A stretch of 64,000 bases of DNA from Chryseobacterium aurantiacum (lineage in GTDB: Bacteria > Bacteroidota > Bacteroidia > Flavobacteriales > Weeksellaceae). Below are positions 37,216 to 45,214 of this stretch, in pieces (within the stretch, counting starts at the first letter, position 1; every line of letters begins with the position of its first letter). The position numbers and the translations under genes were made by a program. The stretch is from positions 310,001-374,000 of the forward strand of contig NZ_PXUE01000003.1 of the NCBI RefSeq assembly GCF_003020585.1, given 5' to 3'. The notes under the pieces are model-generated. The model made no database searches. It saw only the letters and a list, made by a program, of their open reading frames with translations, and was not told where the DNA came from.

Positions 37216-38092
37216 ATTCAATCTTTTTAACCCCTTTAAACTGTTCTTTAAATTCAGTGGGAGTGGTCTTTTTGATAGACTTAAATACCTTGTTGAAGTT
37301 GGCAATATTATTAAAGCCTGCTTCAAAGGCAATTTCAAAAACAGTAAGATTTTTTTCCATCAGCCAGCGGGCTGCATAGCTGATCCTTATTTCATTAAGA
37401 TAATTGACAAACGTTTTCCCCGTTCTCTTTTTAATAAATCGGTTGAACGTTACATTACTCATATTAACAAGCGACGCCACACTATCCAGCGTTATTTTAT
37501 TTTCAAAGTTCTTATGCACAAAATCATGAATAATCTTCATCTTATCATTGTCTGCAAACGTTTCCAATTCTATACTGTAGGACGACAAAAGTGTTTTATC
37601 CTCCGCAATCGCCAGTTCATTAAGGATCTTCATAATCTCTATGAATGACTCAAAGCTGTTCATTTTAGAAAGATTAAGAAACGAATCTTTCAGTTTTTCA
37701 GCGGTTTCTGTAGAAAATAAAATTCCCCTGATAGAATCCTGCATCAGATTTTTGATGGGTTTCAGGATATTCTTTTCCATCAATGCCTGGTTAAAGAAAT
37801 CCTGATTGAATTGTATGGTGATCTCGTGTGTTTTCCTATTCTTGCATTTGTAATTGGCCCAGCAATGCGGCAAATTAGGACCTACCAATACCAATTCTAT
37901 ATTTCCGATTTCTCCGGTGTGATCTCCAATCATCCTGCGGTACCCCTTTCCCTTGTACACAAAGTTAATTTCAATTTCCGGATGATAATGATAAGGAAAA
38001 TCAAATGAAGCCTTGATCCTGTCAAACACCAGAAAACTGTCCTCAGGAGATAGTGGAGTTATTTCTCTCAGAATATTTTCTAATTCACTCAT
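37214..38092 (-). CDS. AraC-family regulator with cupin sensor, likely PUL activator
   Basis: This 292-aa one-component regulator has an N-terminal cupin-like sensor with FPYHYHPEIEINFVYKGKGYR and GPNLPHCW, and a C-terminal AraC double helix-turn-helix (about 185-285). The second half of the DNA-binding domain reads FEIAFEAGFNNIANFNKVFK. It is encoded upstream of susC on the same strand, 383 bp away. This position suggests that it controls the N-glycan PUL, perhaps in answer to a mannose sugar. No hybrid two-component regulator or ECF sigma factor, the more usual PUL regulators, is seen nearby. Confidence 0.88.
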   Translation of the reverse strand: MSELENILREITPLSPEDSFLVFDRIKASFDFPYHYHPEIEINFVYKGKGYRRMIGDHTGEIGNIELVLVGPNLPHCWANYKCKNRKTHEITIQFNQDFFNQALMEKNILKPIKNLMQDSIRGILFSTETAEKLKDSFLNLSKMNSFESFIEIMKILNELAIAEDKTLLSSYSIELETFADNDKMKIIHDFVHKNFENKITLDSVASLVNMSNVTFNRFIKKRTGKTFVNYLNEIRISYAARWLMEKNLTVFEIAFEAGFNNIANFNKVFKSIKKTTPTEFKEQFKGVKKIE

Positions 38093-38288
38093 GCAGGCCG
38101 TTTTGAAAAAAGGTTAATAAATAAATCGCGGTACAAGTTCTTGTAAAATTGATAAAATAATACCAATCTAAAAACATATTTTCGCTTTTTTTCATTCCGA
38201 TTCAACATTCTCCTTATAAAACATGGGGTTCTGTAATTTAATATATCCGAAATCATGCTTTTTTGTATCTTTAGACTAAAGTTAAAGT

Positions 38289-39155
38289 ATGCTGCAACCA
38301 CTTATTTTTGAAGATCATTATAAAAGGCTTGGCCTGGAAATATTTTCCGCAGAAAATTTGGGGAACTTCAACGGAAATCTTTTCAGATCAGACATCAAAG
38401 TTTTTTTCATTCCGTCAGGGTATGAACTTACAGTAGACTTTAACCGGTACAAGACCAAAAAACCCGCCCTTTTCTTTCTCACCAACCAGCACCTAAGCAT
38501 AGAAAAAGGAAAAGAAGAATCTATGCTTCTCCACTACAATCGTGATTTTTACTGCATCCAGATTCATGATAAGGAAGTGGCCTGTGATGGGCTTCTATTC
38601 CATAATGTATTTGAAATTCCTTTTGTGGAACTTGATCAGTCTGAAACAGCAATGGTAAAAGGGTTATTTCAGAACATCAAAGATGAACTTGAATGGAAAG
38701 ACTCCTCCGCGGAAGAAATGATAAGAACCTATGTAAAACAGATCATCATCAAGGCTACCAGAAAATGGAAAAAACAGAATCTGGATAATAACACGATAAA
38801 AATCCCGGGCAGTGAACTAGATATTTTCAGAGATTTCAGCAGACATCTTGAAATTCACTTTAGAGAAAAACATAATGTTTCAGATTATGCCGAATTACTT
38901 CATATGGCACCCAAAACCTTAACCCACAAGTTTAAAAGCCTTCATCTGGAATCTCCCAATCAGTTTATTATCAACAGAATTTTATTAGAGGCTAAAAGAC
39001 TGCTTTTTTACACAGATAAACCCGTCAAGGAAATCGCTTATGATTTGGGATACGAAGATCCCGCCTATTTCAACAGGCTTTTTACCCATAAAACAGGAAA
39101 CACACCCGCAAATTTCAAAAAAAATTATACATCGGGAAAAAAGTACAATATTTAA
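38289..39155 (+). CDS. AraC-family transcriptional regulator
   Basis: This 288-aa regulator has an N-terminal sensor with the cupin-like RSDIKVFFIPSGYELTVDF and a C-terminal AraC domain with VKEIAYDLGYEDPAYFNRLF. It is divergent from the PUL-linked AraC gene, with 197 bp between the starts. It runs toward the OsmC gene 84 bp downstream, which has its own promoter. Sequence similarity to the other AraC protein is confined to the DNA-binding part, so the two are not recent duplicates. Targets are unknown. Confidence 0.88.
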   Translation: MLQPLIFEDHYKRLGLEIFSAENLGNFNGNLFRSDIKVFFIPSGYELTVDFNRYKTKKPALFFLTNQHLSIEKGKEESMLLHYNRDFYCIQIHDKEVACDGLLFHNVFEIPFVELDQSETAMVKGLFQNIKDELEWKDSSAEEMIRTYVKQIIIKATRKWKKQNLDNNTIKIPGSELDIFRDFSRHLEIHFREKHNVSDYAELLHMAPKTLTHKFKSLHLESPNQFIINRILLEAKRLLFYTDKPVKEIAYDLGYEDPAYFNRLFTHKTGNTPANFKKNYTSGKKYNI

Positions 39156-39168
39156 TTCCTTTTATCTA

Positions 39169-39199
39169 TTGAATACGCCCGATCACCGACATACCTTTG
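39169..39199 (+). promoter_or_regulatory. Promoter of the OsmC gene
   Basis: TTG at 39169-39171 and TACCTTTG at 39192-39199 are separated by 20 bp, the standard Bacteroidota arrangement. The leader would be about 35 nt. Confidence 0.7.
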
Positions 39200-39239
39200 T
39201 AACATCAAAATCAAACAATATTAAATAAAAACAAACATT

Positions 39240-39659
39240 ATGAGACGTAACGCAACAGCCGTTTGGAACGGTACCATTAAAGAAGGAAAAGGACATTTAA
39301 CTACTCAAAGTACAACTTTAAACCAGACTCAGTATTCTTTCAACAGCCGTTTTGCGGATGGCGTAGGTACAAACCCTGAAGAATTGCTGGCAGCTGCCCA
39401 TGCCGGATGTTTTACCATGAAATTGGACGCAGAATTATCACAGGCAGGATACAACCCTGAAGAACTGAAAACCACTTCTGTCATTACTCTTGATCCAAAC
39501 ATTGGAAAAATTACAAAATCTGAACTGACTTTAACGGCAAAGGTTCCTGGAATTTCAGAAGAAGAGTTTCAAAAGTTGGCTAAAATAGCAGAAGAAGGAT
39601 GTCCTGTAAGTGCTGCTTTCAACTTTGAAATTACTTTGAATGCTACTTTAGAGAGCTAA
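39240..39659 (+). CDS. OsmC-family peroxiredoxin
   Basis: This 139-aa OsmC/Ohr-type thiol peroxidase reduces organic hydroperoxides through two redox cysteines. The N-terminal ATAVWNGTIKEGKGHL is typical of the OsmC subgroup. The first Cys lies in AAAHAGCFTMKLDAEL (Cys60) and the second in AEEGCPVSAAF. A clear promoter lies in front and a terminator follows, so the gene is monocistronic. Neighbouring AraC and TetR genes may or may not control it. Confidence 0.93.
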   Translation: MRRNATAVWNGTIKEGKGHLTTQSTTLNQTQYSFNSRFADGVGTNPEELLAAAHAGCFTMKLDAELSQAGYNPEELKTTSVITLDPNIGKITKSELTLTAKVPGISEEEFQKLAKIAEEGCPVSAAFNFEITLNATLES

Positions 39660-39690
39660 AAATCAATGCATTTATATCAACATCAATAAG

Positions 39691-39712
39691 AACGGGCTTT
39701 TGCCCGTTTTTT
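39691..39712 (+). terminator. Terminator after the OsmC gene
   Basis: AACGGGC-TTTT-GCCCGTT followed by a T-run. Confidence 0.88.
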
Positions 39713-39784
39713 ATTTAAAACAATTCTATTGGTTTCAGCCCAAACTGAAAGACCCAATATTAGATAGTAGTAAAAGTTCAATCC

Positions 39785-39818
39785 AAAATATACCAAGTGG
39801 TATATTTTTGTATCTTTG
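39785..39818 (+). promoter_or_regulatory. TetR operator and promoter
   Basis: A perfect inverted repeat AAAATATACC-AAGT-GGTATATTTT (39785-39808) lies 2 bp before TATCTTTG (39811-39818), the -7 box of the TetR gene. The position fits autorepression by the encoded TetR protein. Confidence 0.75.
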
Positions 39819-39838
39819 CATTAAAATAGATACTTAAA

Positions 39839-40444
39839 ATGTCAAAGGCAGAAAAGACAAAGCAATTTATTATTGAGAAAACCGCGACGTTATTCAATAC
39901 AAAAGGCTATATTTCTACATCATTGTCAGATATTACTCAGGCAACAGGACTAACCAAAGGGAGCATCTATGGAAACTTTGAGAATAAGGATGAAGTGGCC
40001 ATTGAGGTATATAAATATAATGCTGCTCTGCTAAGTAAGATAATGAGTCATTCCCTTGGAGATCAATATTCAACTTCAAAGGAAAAACTTTATGCCTTTG
40101 TTGCTTTTTACAGAAAAAACTGGCGCTCGGTCTTCTCAAACGGAGGCTGCCCTTTGATGAATGCTGCAACAGAAGCAGATGATTCATTTCCCACTCTGAA
40201 AAAACATGTTCAGAAATCTTTCTCCTCATGGGCGGATAAAATAGCGGCGGTTATTATTCAGGGACAAAAAAATGGAGAATTGCGTACATCGGTAAATGCT
40301 GAAGAATTTGCATCTCTGTTGATTATGCTAATCGAGGGAGGAATTCTACTCTCCAAGACCATGGATGATGAGAAATTCCTGAACCAGGCTCTGGATAAGA
40401 TCAAAAGTATGATTGATCATGAATTAACAAGTATTCCTTCATAA
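39839..40444 (+). CDS. TetR-family regulator
   Basis: This 201-aa repressor-type regulator has an N-terminal helix-turn-helix (about residues 5-50) containing YISTSLSDITQATGLTKGSIYGNFENKDEV. The C-terminal ligand domain includes GGCPLMNAATEADDSFP, resembling the YcdC/AcrR-like group in which a Cys-containing segment lines the pocket. It is the first gene of an apparent two-gene operon with a thiolase 10 bp downstream. The dyad over its promoter makes autoregulation likely. The ligand may be an acyl compound, given its partner. Confidence 0.9.
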   Translation: MSKAEKTKQFIIEKTATLFNTKGYISTSLSDITQATGLTKGSIYGNFENKDEVAIEVYKYNAALLSKIMSHSLGDQYSTSKEKLYAFVAFYRKNWRSVFSNGGCPLMNAATEADDSFPTLKKHVQKSFSSWADKIAAVIIQGQKNGELRTSVNAEEFASLLIMLIEGGILLSKTMDDEKFLNQALDKIKSMIDHELTSIPS

Positions 40445-40454
40445 AATTCAAAAT

Positions 40455-41723
40455 ATGGAAACAAAAAAAGTGGCAATTGTAGGATACAACAGAATTCCGT
40501 TTGCCAGAATGAATACAGCCTATTCAGAAAAAGGGAACCAGGACCTTCTGCTTGCCGCCCTTAATGGTTTGATAGACCGTCATCAGCTCAAAGGTAAACT
40601 ACTTGGAGAAGTTGCCGGCGGAGCCGTTATCAAGCATATTTCTGAGAGCAACCTCATCCGGGAGGCGGTAATGAACACTTCACTGGATCCAGCCACTCCT
40701 GCCTGTGATCTTCAGCAAGCCTGTGATACCGGTATTGAGGCAGCCATTTACATTGGAAATAAAATTGCATTGGGACAGATAGAAAGCGGAATAGCTTGCG
40801 GTGTAGAAGCCATGAGCAATATTCCTTTTGAATCTTCTCCCCGATTGAGAAAAGCACTTTTGAACGCCAATAAAGAAAAGTCTGCATTGGGAAAATTAAA
40901 GCACCTGCTAAGCCCAAGGTTGAAAGACTGGATGCCTATTCCGTATAAAGGACAGGAGCCCAAGACTGGCCTGGTAATGGGAGAGCACACGGAAATTACG
41001 GCTAAATATTATAAAATTTCAAGAGAAGATCAGGATGAACTCGCCTTTAAAAGCCACCAAAATATGGCAAAAGCATATGATGAGGGATTTTTTGATGACA
41101 TGATCACTCCGGCATTTGGATTAGATAAAGATAATAATCTACGTCGTGATACTAGCCTTGAAAAGCTATCCCAATTAAGGCCTGCATTTGATAAACAGAA
41201 CGGAACTTTAACTGCAGGAAATTCAACTCCATTTACTGATGGAGCTTCTGCTGTTTTGCTGGCAAGTGAAGATTGGGCAAAAGCAAATAATTTGCCTATC
41301 CTGGCTTATATTACATTTTCAGAGCTGGCAGGAATAGAATATGTGGAGAATCAGCAAAATCTGCTGCTAGCCCCAGTTTTCGCTGCTGAAAGAATGCTGA
41401 AGAAAGCCAATATGAATCTGGAAGACTTTGATTACTACGAAATTCATGAAGCCTTTGCTGCACAAGTTTTAGCCACCATAAAAATCTGGGAAAATGATGA
41501 TCTGGCTAAACAGTTCGGCTTGGAGAAAGCTCTCGGGACAATTGAAAGGAGCAAATTGAACGTAAAAGGAGGAAGCCTTGCAGCAGCTCATCCCTTTGCC
41601 GCAACAGGCGGAAGAATCATTGCAACATTAGCCAAACTACTGAATGAAAAAGGCAGCGGGAAGGGTTTTATTTCAATCTGTGCAGCACGAGGTCAGGGAG
41701 TAACCATGATCATAGAAAAGTAA
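40455..41723 (+). CDS. Acetyl-CoA C-acyltransferase (thiolase, FadI-like)
   Basis: This 422-aa thiolase cleaves or forms beta-ketoacyl-CoA. The nucleophilic Cys90 lies in LQQACDTGIEAA, where most thiolases read CSSGLQA, so the loop is atypical. The remaining active-site groups are present: YYEIHEAFAAQ, AAHPFAATGGR and ICAARGQGV. The length and the inserted 120-200 region fit the FadI branch. It follows TetR by 10 bp and is probably derepressed with it. The KAS II gene lies 204 bp further on and may share a lipid-related role, but is not obviously in the same transcript. Confidence 0.88.
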   Translation: METKKVAIVGYNRIPFARMNTAYSEKGNQDLLLAALNGLIDRHQLKGKLLGEVAGGAVIKHISESNLIREAVMNTSLDPATPACDLQQACDTGIEAAIYIGNKIALGQIESGIACGVEAMSNIPFESSPRLRKALLNANKEKSALGKLKHLLSPRLKDWMPIPYKGQEPKTGLVMGEHTEITAKYYKISREDQDELAFKSHQNMAKAYDEGFFDDMITPAFGLDKDNNLRRDTSLEKLSQLRPAFDKQNGTLTAGNSTPFTDGASAVLLASEDWAKANNLPILAYITFSELAGIEYVENQQNLLLAPVFAAERMLKKANMNLEDFDYYEIHEAFAAQVLATIKIWENDDLAKQFGLEKALGTIERSKLNVKGGSLAAAHPFAATGGRIIATLAKLLNEKGSGKGFISICAARGQGVTMIIEK

Positions 41724-41872
41724 TTTACCATAATAAAGTACACTCTTTTATCCAAAATAATTTCGTTATGCAATAAATAATATGTCTAATTATTCGTCTG
41801 TAGCGAAAGAAAAATGATAATATTGCAAACGAAAACCCAAATGATAAAAGAAAGAAGTGAAAATGAAGCATG

Positions 41873-41889
41873 GGTAAATCGGATTTACC
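41873..41889. promoter_or_regulatory. Palindrome upstream of the FabF-like gene
   Basis: GGTAAATC-G-GATTTACC, a perfect 17-bp dyad about 40 bp before the start codon at 41928. It could be an operator. Confidence 0.4.
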
Positions 41890-41927
41890 ACATGAAAATC
41901 TAATCTGTTTAAAATTAATAACTAAAT

Positions 41928-43169
41928 ATGAAAAGAGTTGTCATTACAGGCTTGGGAGCAGTGACTCCCTTGGGAAATAATGTCGAAGATTTTTGGCAAA
42001 ACAGTATTAACGGAGCTAGCGGAGCGGGGTTAATCACTCATTTCGATTCAGAAAAGTTTAAGGTACACTTTGCCTGTGAGGTAAAAGGTTTTGACCCAAA
42101 GCTACACCTTACCCACAATGAAATTAAAAGGAGTGATCTTTTTACACAATATGCAATGTATGCTTCTGCAGAGGCATTAAAGGATTCCGGTCTGGAGCTT
42201 GAAAATATGGATCCGTTTGACACAGGAGTGATCTGGGGAACAGGACAAGGCGGAATGTGGACTTTTGAAAAAGAGGTCATGGATTTTGCACAAGGTGATG
42301 GTACGCCTCGCTTTAATCCGTTTTTTGTCCCTAAGTTTATTGCCAACATGGCCTCCGGGATGATCTCCATGAAATATGGGCTTCAGGGAATTAATTACAC
42401 AACGGTTTCTGCTTGTGCAACAGGAAATACTGCATTAATGGATGCTTTCAACTATATCCGTCTGGGAAAAGCAAAGGTAATTGTAAGTGGTGGTTCTGAA
42501 GCCGCTATTACCCCTGCTTCCATTGGAGGATTTTCTATTATGAAAGCAATGTCTACAAGAAATGATGACGTTACCTCCGCCAGCCGTCCTTATGATGCAG
42601 AGAGAGATGGATTTGTAATGGGAGAAGGTGCGGGAGCTTTAATTCTTGAAGAATATGAACACGCAAAAGCAAGAGGGGCAAAAATCTATGCCGAATTAGC
42701 CGGAGCTGCTATGACAGCCGATGCTTATCACATGACAGCACCTCATCCTGATGGTATTGGAGCTATTAAGGCCATGCAGATCGCTGTAAAAGAAGCGGGT
42801 GCAAATATGGAGGACATAGATTATATTAATCCGCATGCTACCTCAACACCACTGGGAGATCTGGTAGAGTTAAAGGCAATTAATAATGCTTTTAAAGGGA
42901 GTAAAAACCTTGATATTAGTGCTACAAAGTCTATGACAGGACATTTATTGGGTGCTGCCGGAGCTGTTGAAGCTATTCTTTCCATTAAGGCTATTCAGAA
43001 TGGTATTATTCCTCCAACAATTAATCTTCATCGTATTGACGAGAATATTCCGAAAGATATTAATATTGTTTTTGGGGAAGCAAAAGAGAAAGATATCAAT
43101 TTTGCATTGAGTAATGCCTTTGGTTTCGGAGGGCATAATGCCACTTTGGTATTTAAGAAGTTCAGCTAA
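41928..43169 (+). CDS. fabF: Beta-ketoacyl-ACP synthase II (FabF family)
   Basis: This 413-aa condensing enzyme elongates acyl-ACP with malonyl-ACP. The Cys-His-His triad is visible: Cys163 in SACATGN, His303 in NPHATSTP and His339 in TGHLLGAAGA. The N-terminal VVITGLGAVTPLG and C-terminal NAFGFGGHNATLVF are standard. It is a single gene rather than part of an acpP-fabF pair, so it may be an additional copy besides the housekeeping one. A 17-bp palindrome lies before its start and a terminator follows. Confidence 0.92.
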   Translation: MKRVVITGLGAVTPLGNNVEDFWQNSINGASGAGLITHFDSEKFKVHFACEVKGFDPKLHLTHNEIKRSDLFTQYAMYASAEALKDSGLELENMDPFDTGVIWGTGQGGMWTFEKEVMDFAQGDGTPRFNPFFVPKFIANMASGMISMKYGLQGINYTTVSACATGNTALMDAFNYIRLGKAKVIVSGGSEAAITPASIGGFSIMKAMSTRNDDVTSASRPYDAERDGFVMGEGAGALILEEYEHAKARGAKIYAELAGAAMTADAYHMTAPHPDGIGAIKAMQIAVKEAGANMEDIDYINPHATSTPLGDLVELKAINNAFKGSKNLDISATKSMTGHLLGAAGAVEAILSIKAIQNGIIPPTINLHRIDENIPKDINIVFGEAKEKDINFALSNAFGFGGHNATLVFKKFS

Positions 43170-43189
43170 TTCTGAAATAAAAATACTTG

Positions 43190-43221
43190 AAAATCCTTGT
43201 GCTTCTGTACAGGGATTTTTT
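43190..43221 (+). terminator. Terminator after the FabF-like gene
   Basis: AAAATCC and GGATTTT, extended by an inner TGT/ACA pair, with a T-run. Confidence 0.75.
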
Positions 43222-43275
43222 ATTTTTCATTACTGATGGTGTGGATACTAAAAGTTTATAAATCATCTGACAAAT

Positions 43276-43302
43276 AAAAAAGCAGCCTGAACGACTGCTT
43301 TT
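43276..43302 (-). terminator. Terminator after the YkuD_2 gene
   Basis: AAAAGCAG / CTGCTTTT stem with a 9-nt loop and a T-run on the minus strand. Confidence 0.8.
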
Positions 43303-43306
43303 ATAC

Positions 43307-44062
43307 CTATGATTTTAACCATTCTGATGAGGAAAGATAATTCTGATCAGGATAATAAATGAATAATAAATTTCTTCCTTTTATTGTATTGATCATTGAT
43401 TGTGTCAATTCTCTTGGTATCGCCGGACATGCCCAGCTTCTTCCTATTCTTTTGTGCGTAGCAGCAAATTGGTCACTTACATAATCTGCTCCATGCATTA
43501 CAATTGCTCTTCTATACGCTGCATCGTTGAATCCTTTATCCATTCCCAGTAACTTCAGTGAATATCCGTTGTCTCCCTGATAAGTTGCATCTGTGATATA
43601 AAATCCCATGCTGCTCTGCCGCGAACTTTCCGTGTTAGAAAAATTCGTAGCAAATTCTTCGCCTGTATTTTTTCCGTGGGCAACCAAAGAGTTGAATACT
43701 ACCTTTTTGTCATCAAGATCTATTACCCATAATCTTTTCATATTGGAAGACATAGAAAAATCGCAGATAGTCAATAAATGCGAGTCCTGGGTAAGTAATC
43801 CGGCTTTCTTTAAATTTTCAAATCCTGTTAATGCCTTAGAGAAGACTTCGTAGTTTAGTTCGTGTTCAGGTTCAAATGCGATTGAATTGTATAATGCTTC
43901 TGATGAAGATACAACAGCTGTACTCTTCTCAGATTTCGTGTCAGTTACTCTTTCAGTTTTTGTCGTGATGACATTTTCATTCTTTACCACCGTTCTTGGA
44001 GAAAGATAGAATGAGGTCGTCACCATGTAAACAAGGCCTAATACGCCATAAAATCCATTCAT
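43307..44062 (-). CDS. Murein L,D-transpeptidase catalytic-domain protein (YkuD_2)
   Basis: This 251-aa exported protein of the YkuD_2 group is presumed to act on peptidoglycan cross-links in the periplasm. A hydrophobic N-terminal segment (MNGFYGVLGLVYMVTTSFYL) is followed by a Thr/Lys/Ser-rich linker and then the catalytic domain. The active-site features are AIVMHGADYVS and GRSWACPAIPRE, with His and Cys in the expected order. It is monocistronic, with a terminator just after the stop codon. Family members in Bacteroidota are widespread but little studied. Confidence 0.87.
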   Translation of the reverse strand: MNGFYGVLGLVYMVTTSFYLSPRTVVKNENVITTKTERVTDTKSEKSTAVVSSSEALYNSIAFEPEHELNYEVFSKALTGFENLKKAGLLTQDSHLLTICDFSMSSNMKRLWVIDLDDKKVVFNSLVAHGKNTGEEFATNFSNTESSRQSSMGFYITDATYQGDNGYSLKLLGMDKGFNDAAYRRAIVMHGADYVSDQFAATHKRIGRSWACPAIPRELTQSMINTIKGRNLLFIYYPDQNYLSSSEWLKS

Positions 44063-44160
44063 TCAATAATATATTAATTCCAAATTAGTGGGGCAAAATT
44101 ATAAAAACATAATTACCAGACAGTTATAACTCCACAAAGTTTAACTCAATTTAAGAAACT

Positions 44161-44547
44161 TTAACGGAGGCCTCCTCCATCTATCTGATTATAAATCTCT
44201 TCTACTTTTTTCCAATAACTCCTATTAATCTTACCATAGAAAAGGTAAATACATTTGACAGCAAAAATATCAAGCTTACTTCTTGTTTCTATCCATTTCA
44301 TAATATTTTTAACCAATATTGGTTCATTAAATCCTGCCCATTCTCCTGCCGGGGTTAATAAATTTGAAAAGAGGACCGGAAAAACTTCATCTTGGTCAAT
44401 GGTTTTTATGTCCTCAAAAGTAAAAGGACTTTCAAGGAAAATTTTTGCCATGTATTTAAAATCTGATTCCTGAAGTTCAGTATCAAGATATAGTTCTGAC
44501 AGAGCAATCCAGACTTTTTTTCTGCTTTCCAGACTCTCCTCTTCCAT
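44161..44547 (-). CDS. DUF7079-type hypothetical protein
   Basis: This 128-aa cytosolic protein starts at MEEESLESRKKVWIAL; the longer ORF overlaps msrB and has no family support. The sequence ALSELYLDTELQESD and FPVLFSNLLTPAGEWAGFNE fits the DUF7079 family of unknown function, which is sometimes found as immunity-like accessory genes. It lies 20 bp downstream of msrB on the same strand, so cotranscription is likely. The reading ends in IYNQIDGGGLR. Confidence 0.7.
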   Translation of the reverse strand: MEEESLESRKKVWIALSELYLDTELQESDFKYMAKIFLESPFTFEDIKTIDQDEVFPVLFSNLLTPAGEWAGFNEPILVKNIMKWIETRSKLDIFAVKCIYLFYGKINRSYWKKVEEIYNQIDGGGLR

Positions 44548-44567
44548 AGTAATTGGATAAAATGATT

Positions 44568-45095
44568 TTATTGGTGTGAATCCGAAACAAATTCCAGGCT
44601 TACCGAATTCATGCAATATCTCAATCCTGTAGGCTTCGGCCCATCATCAAAAACATGTCCCAGATGCGAATCACATCTTTTACAAAGAACTTCTACCCTC
44701 TCCATTCCGTATGTCTGGTCTCTTTTGTAATACGTTCCTTCCTTATCTGCTTCAAAGAAACTTGGCCATCCACAGCTGCTTGCAAATTTTGAAGTGGAGC
44801 GAAATAAATGATTTCCACAAACGGCACAAAAATAGTCTCCTACCTCATCGAATTCATTATATTTTCCTGTAAAAGCTCTTTCTGTTGCAGCTTCCCTCGC
44901 AATAGAATAAAGGTCAGGAGCAAGAATCTTCTTCCATTCATCATTGGAGATATTCAGCTTTGTAGTATCTGTTCTTGAGTAGTATGGATTGTTTTTTGCT
45001 TCAGTATTTTCCATAGAAGTAATTTGAATGGGTTGTTGTTTCTGCGTACATCCTTGCAGAAAAATTAATATAATAATTGAAACTAAGAATTTCAT
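44568..45095 (-). CDS. msrB: Peptide-methionine (R)-S-oxide reductase, lipoprotein form
   Basis: This 175-aa enzyme reduces methionine-R-sulfoxide in proteins. A lipobox (IFLQGC, Cys at about residue 16) places it at the cell envelope, unlike the cytosolic MsrB of most bacteria. The zinc site is formed by CAVCG and CKRCDSHLGHVF, and the catalytic Cys lies in GLRYCMNSVSL. The FASSCGWPSFFEA segment also carries the conserved Cys-Gly-Trp. The gene precedes the DUF7079 gene and is divergent from DUF445. Confidence 0.93.
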   Translation of the reverse strand: MKFLVSIIILIFLQGCTQKQQPIQITSMENTEAKNNPYYSRTDTTKLNISNDEWKKILAPDLYSIAREAATERAFTGKYNEFDEVGDYFCAVCGNHLFRSTSKFASSCGWPSFFEADKEGTYYKRDQTYGMERVEVLCKRCDSHLGHVFDDGPKPTGLRYCMNSVSLEFVSDSHQ

Positions 45096-45201
45096 TGTAA
45101 ATTTTAACTCTTAAGGTTGAACTACAAGATTTAAAACATTTAAGTTAGCTAAAGTGTTTAAAGCTTTTATAAAGATTAAACAGTTTCATAACCAAATTTA
45201 G

Positions 45202-45209
45202 TAAATTTG
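45202..45209 (+). promoter_or_regulatory. -7 promoter element of the DUF445 gene
   Basis: TAAATTTG lies 5 bp before the ATG at 45215, so the mRNA would be leaderless or nearly so. Confidence 0.5.
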
Positions 45210-45214
45210 AGAAT

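Noticed and set aside
37158-37379. Plus-strand ORF over the end of the AraC gene
   Set aside because: It uses a TTG start, is antisense to a clear gene and has no family features.
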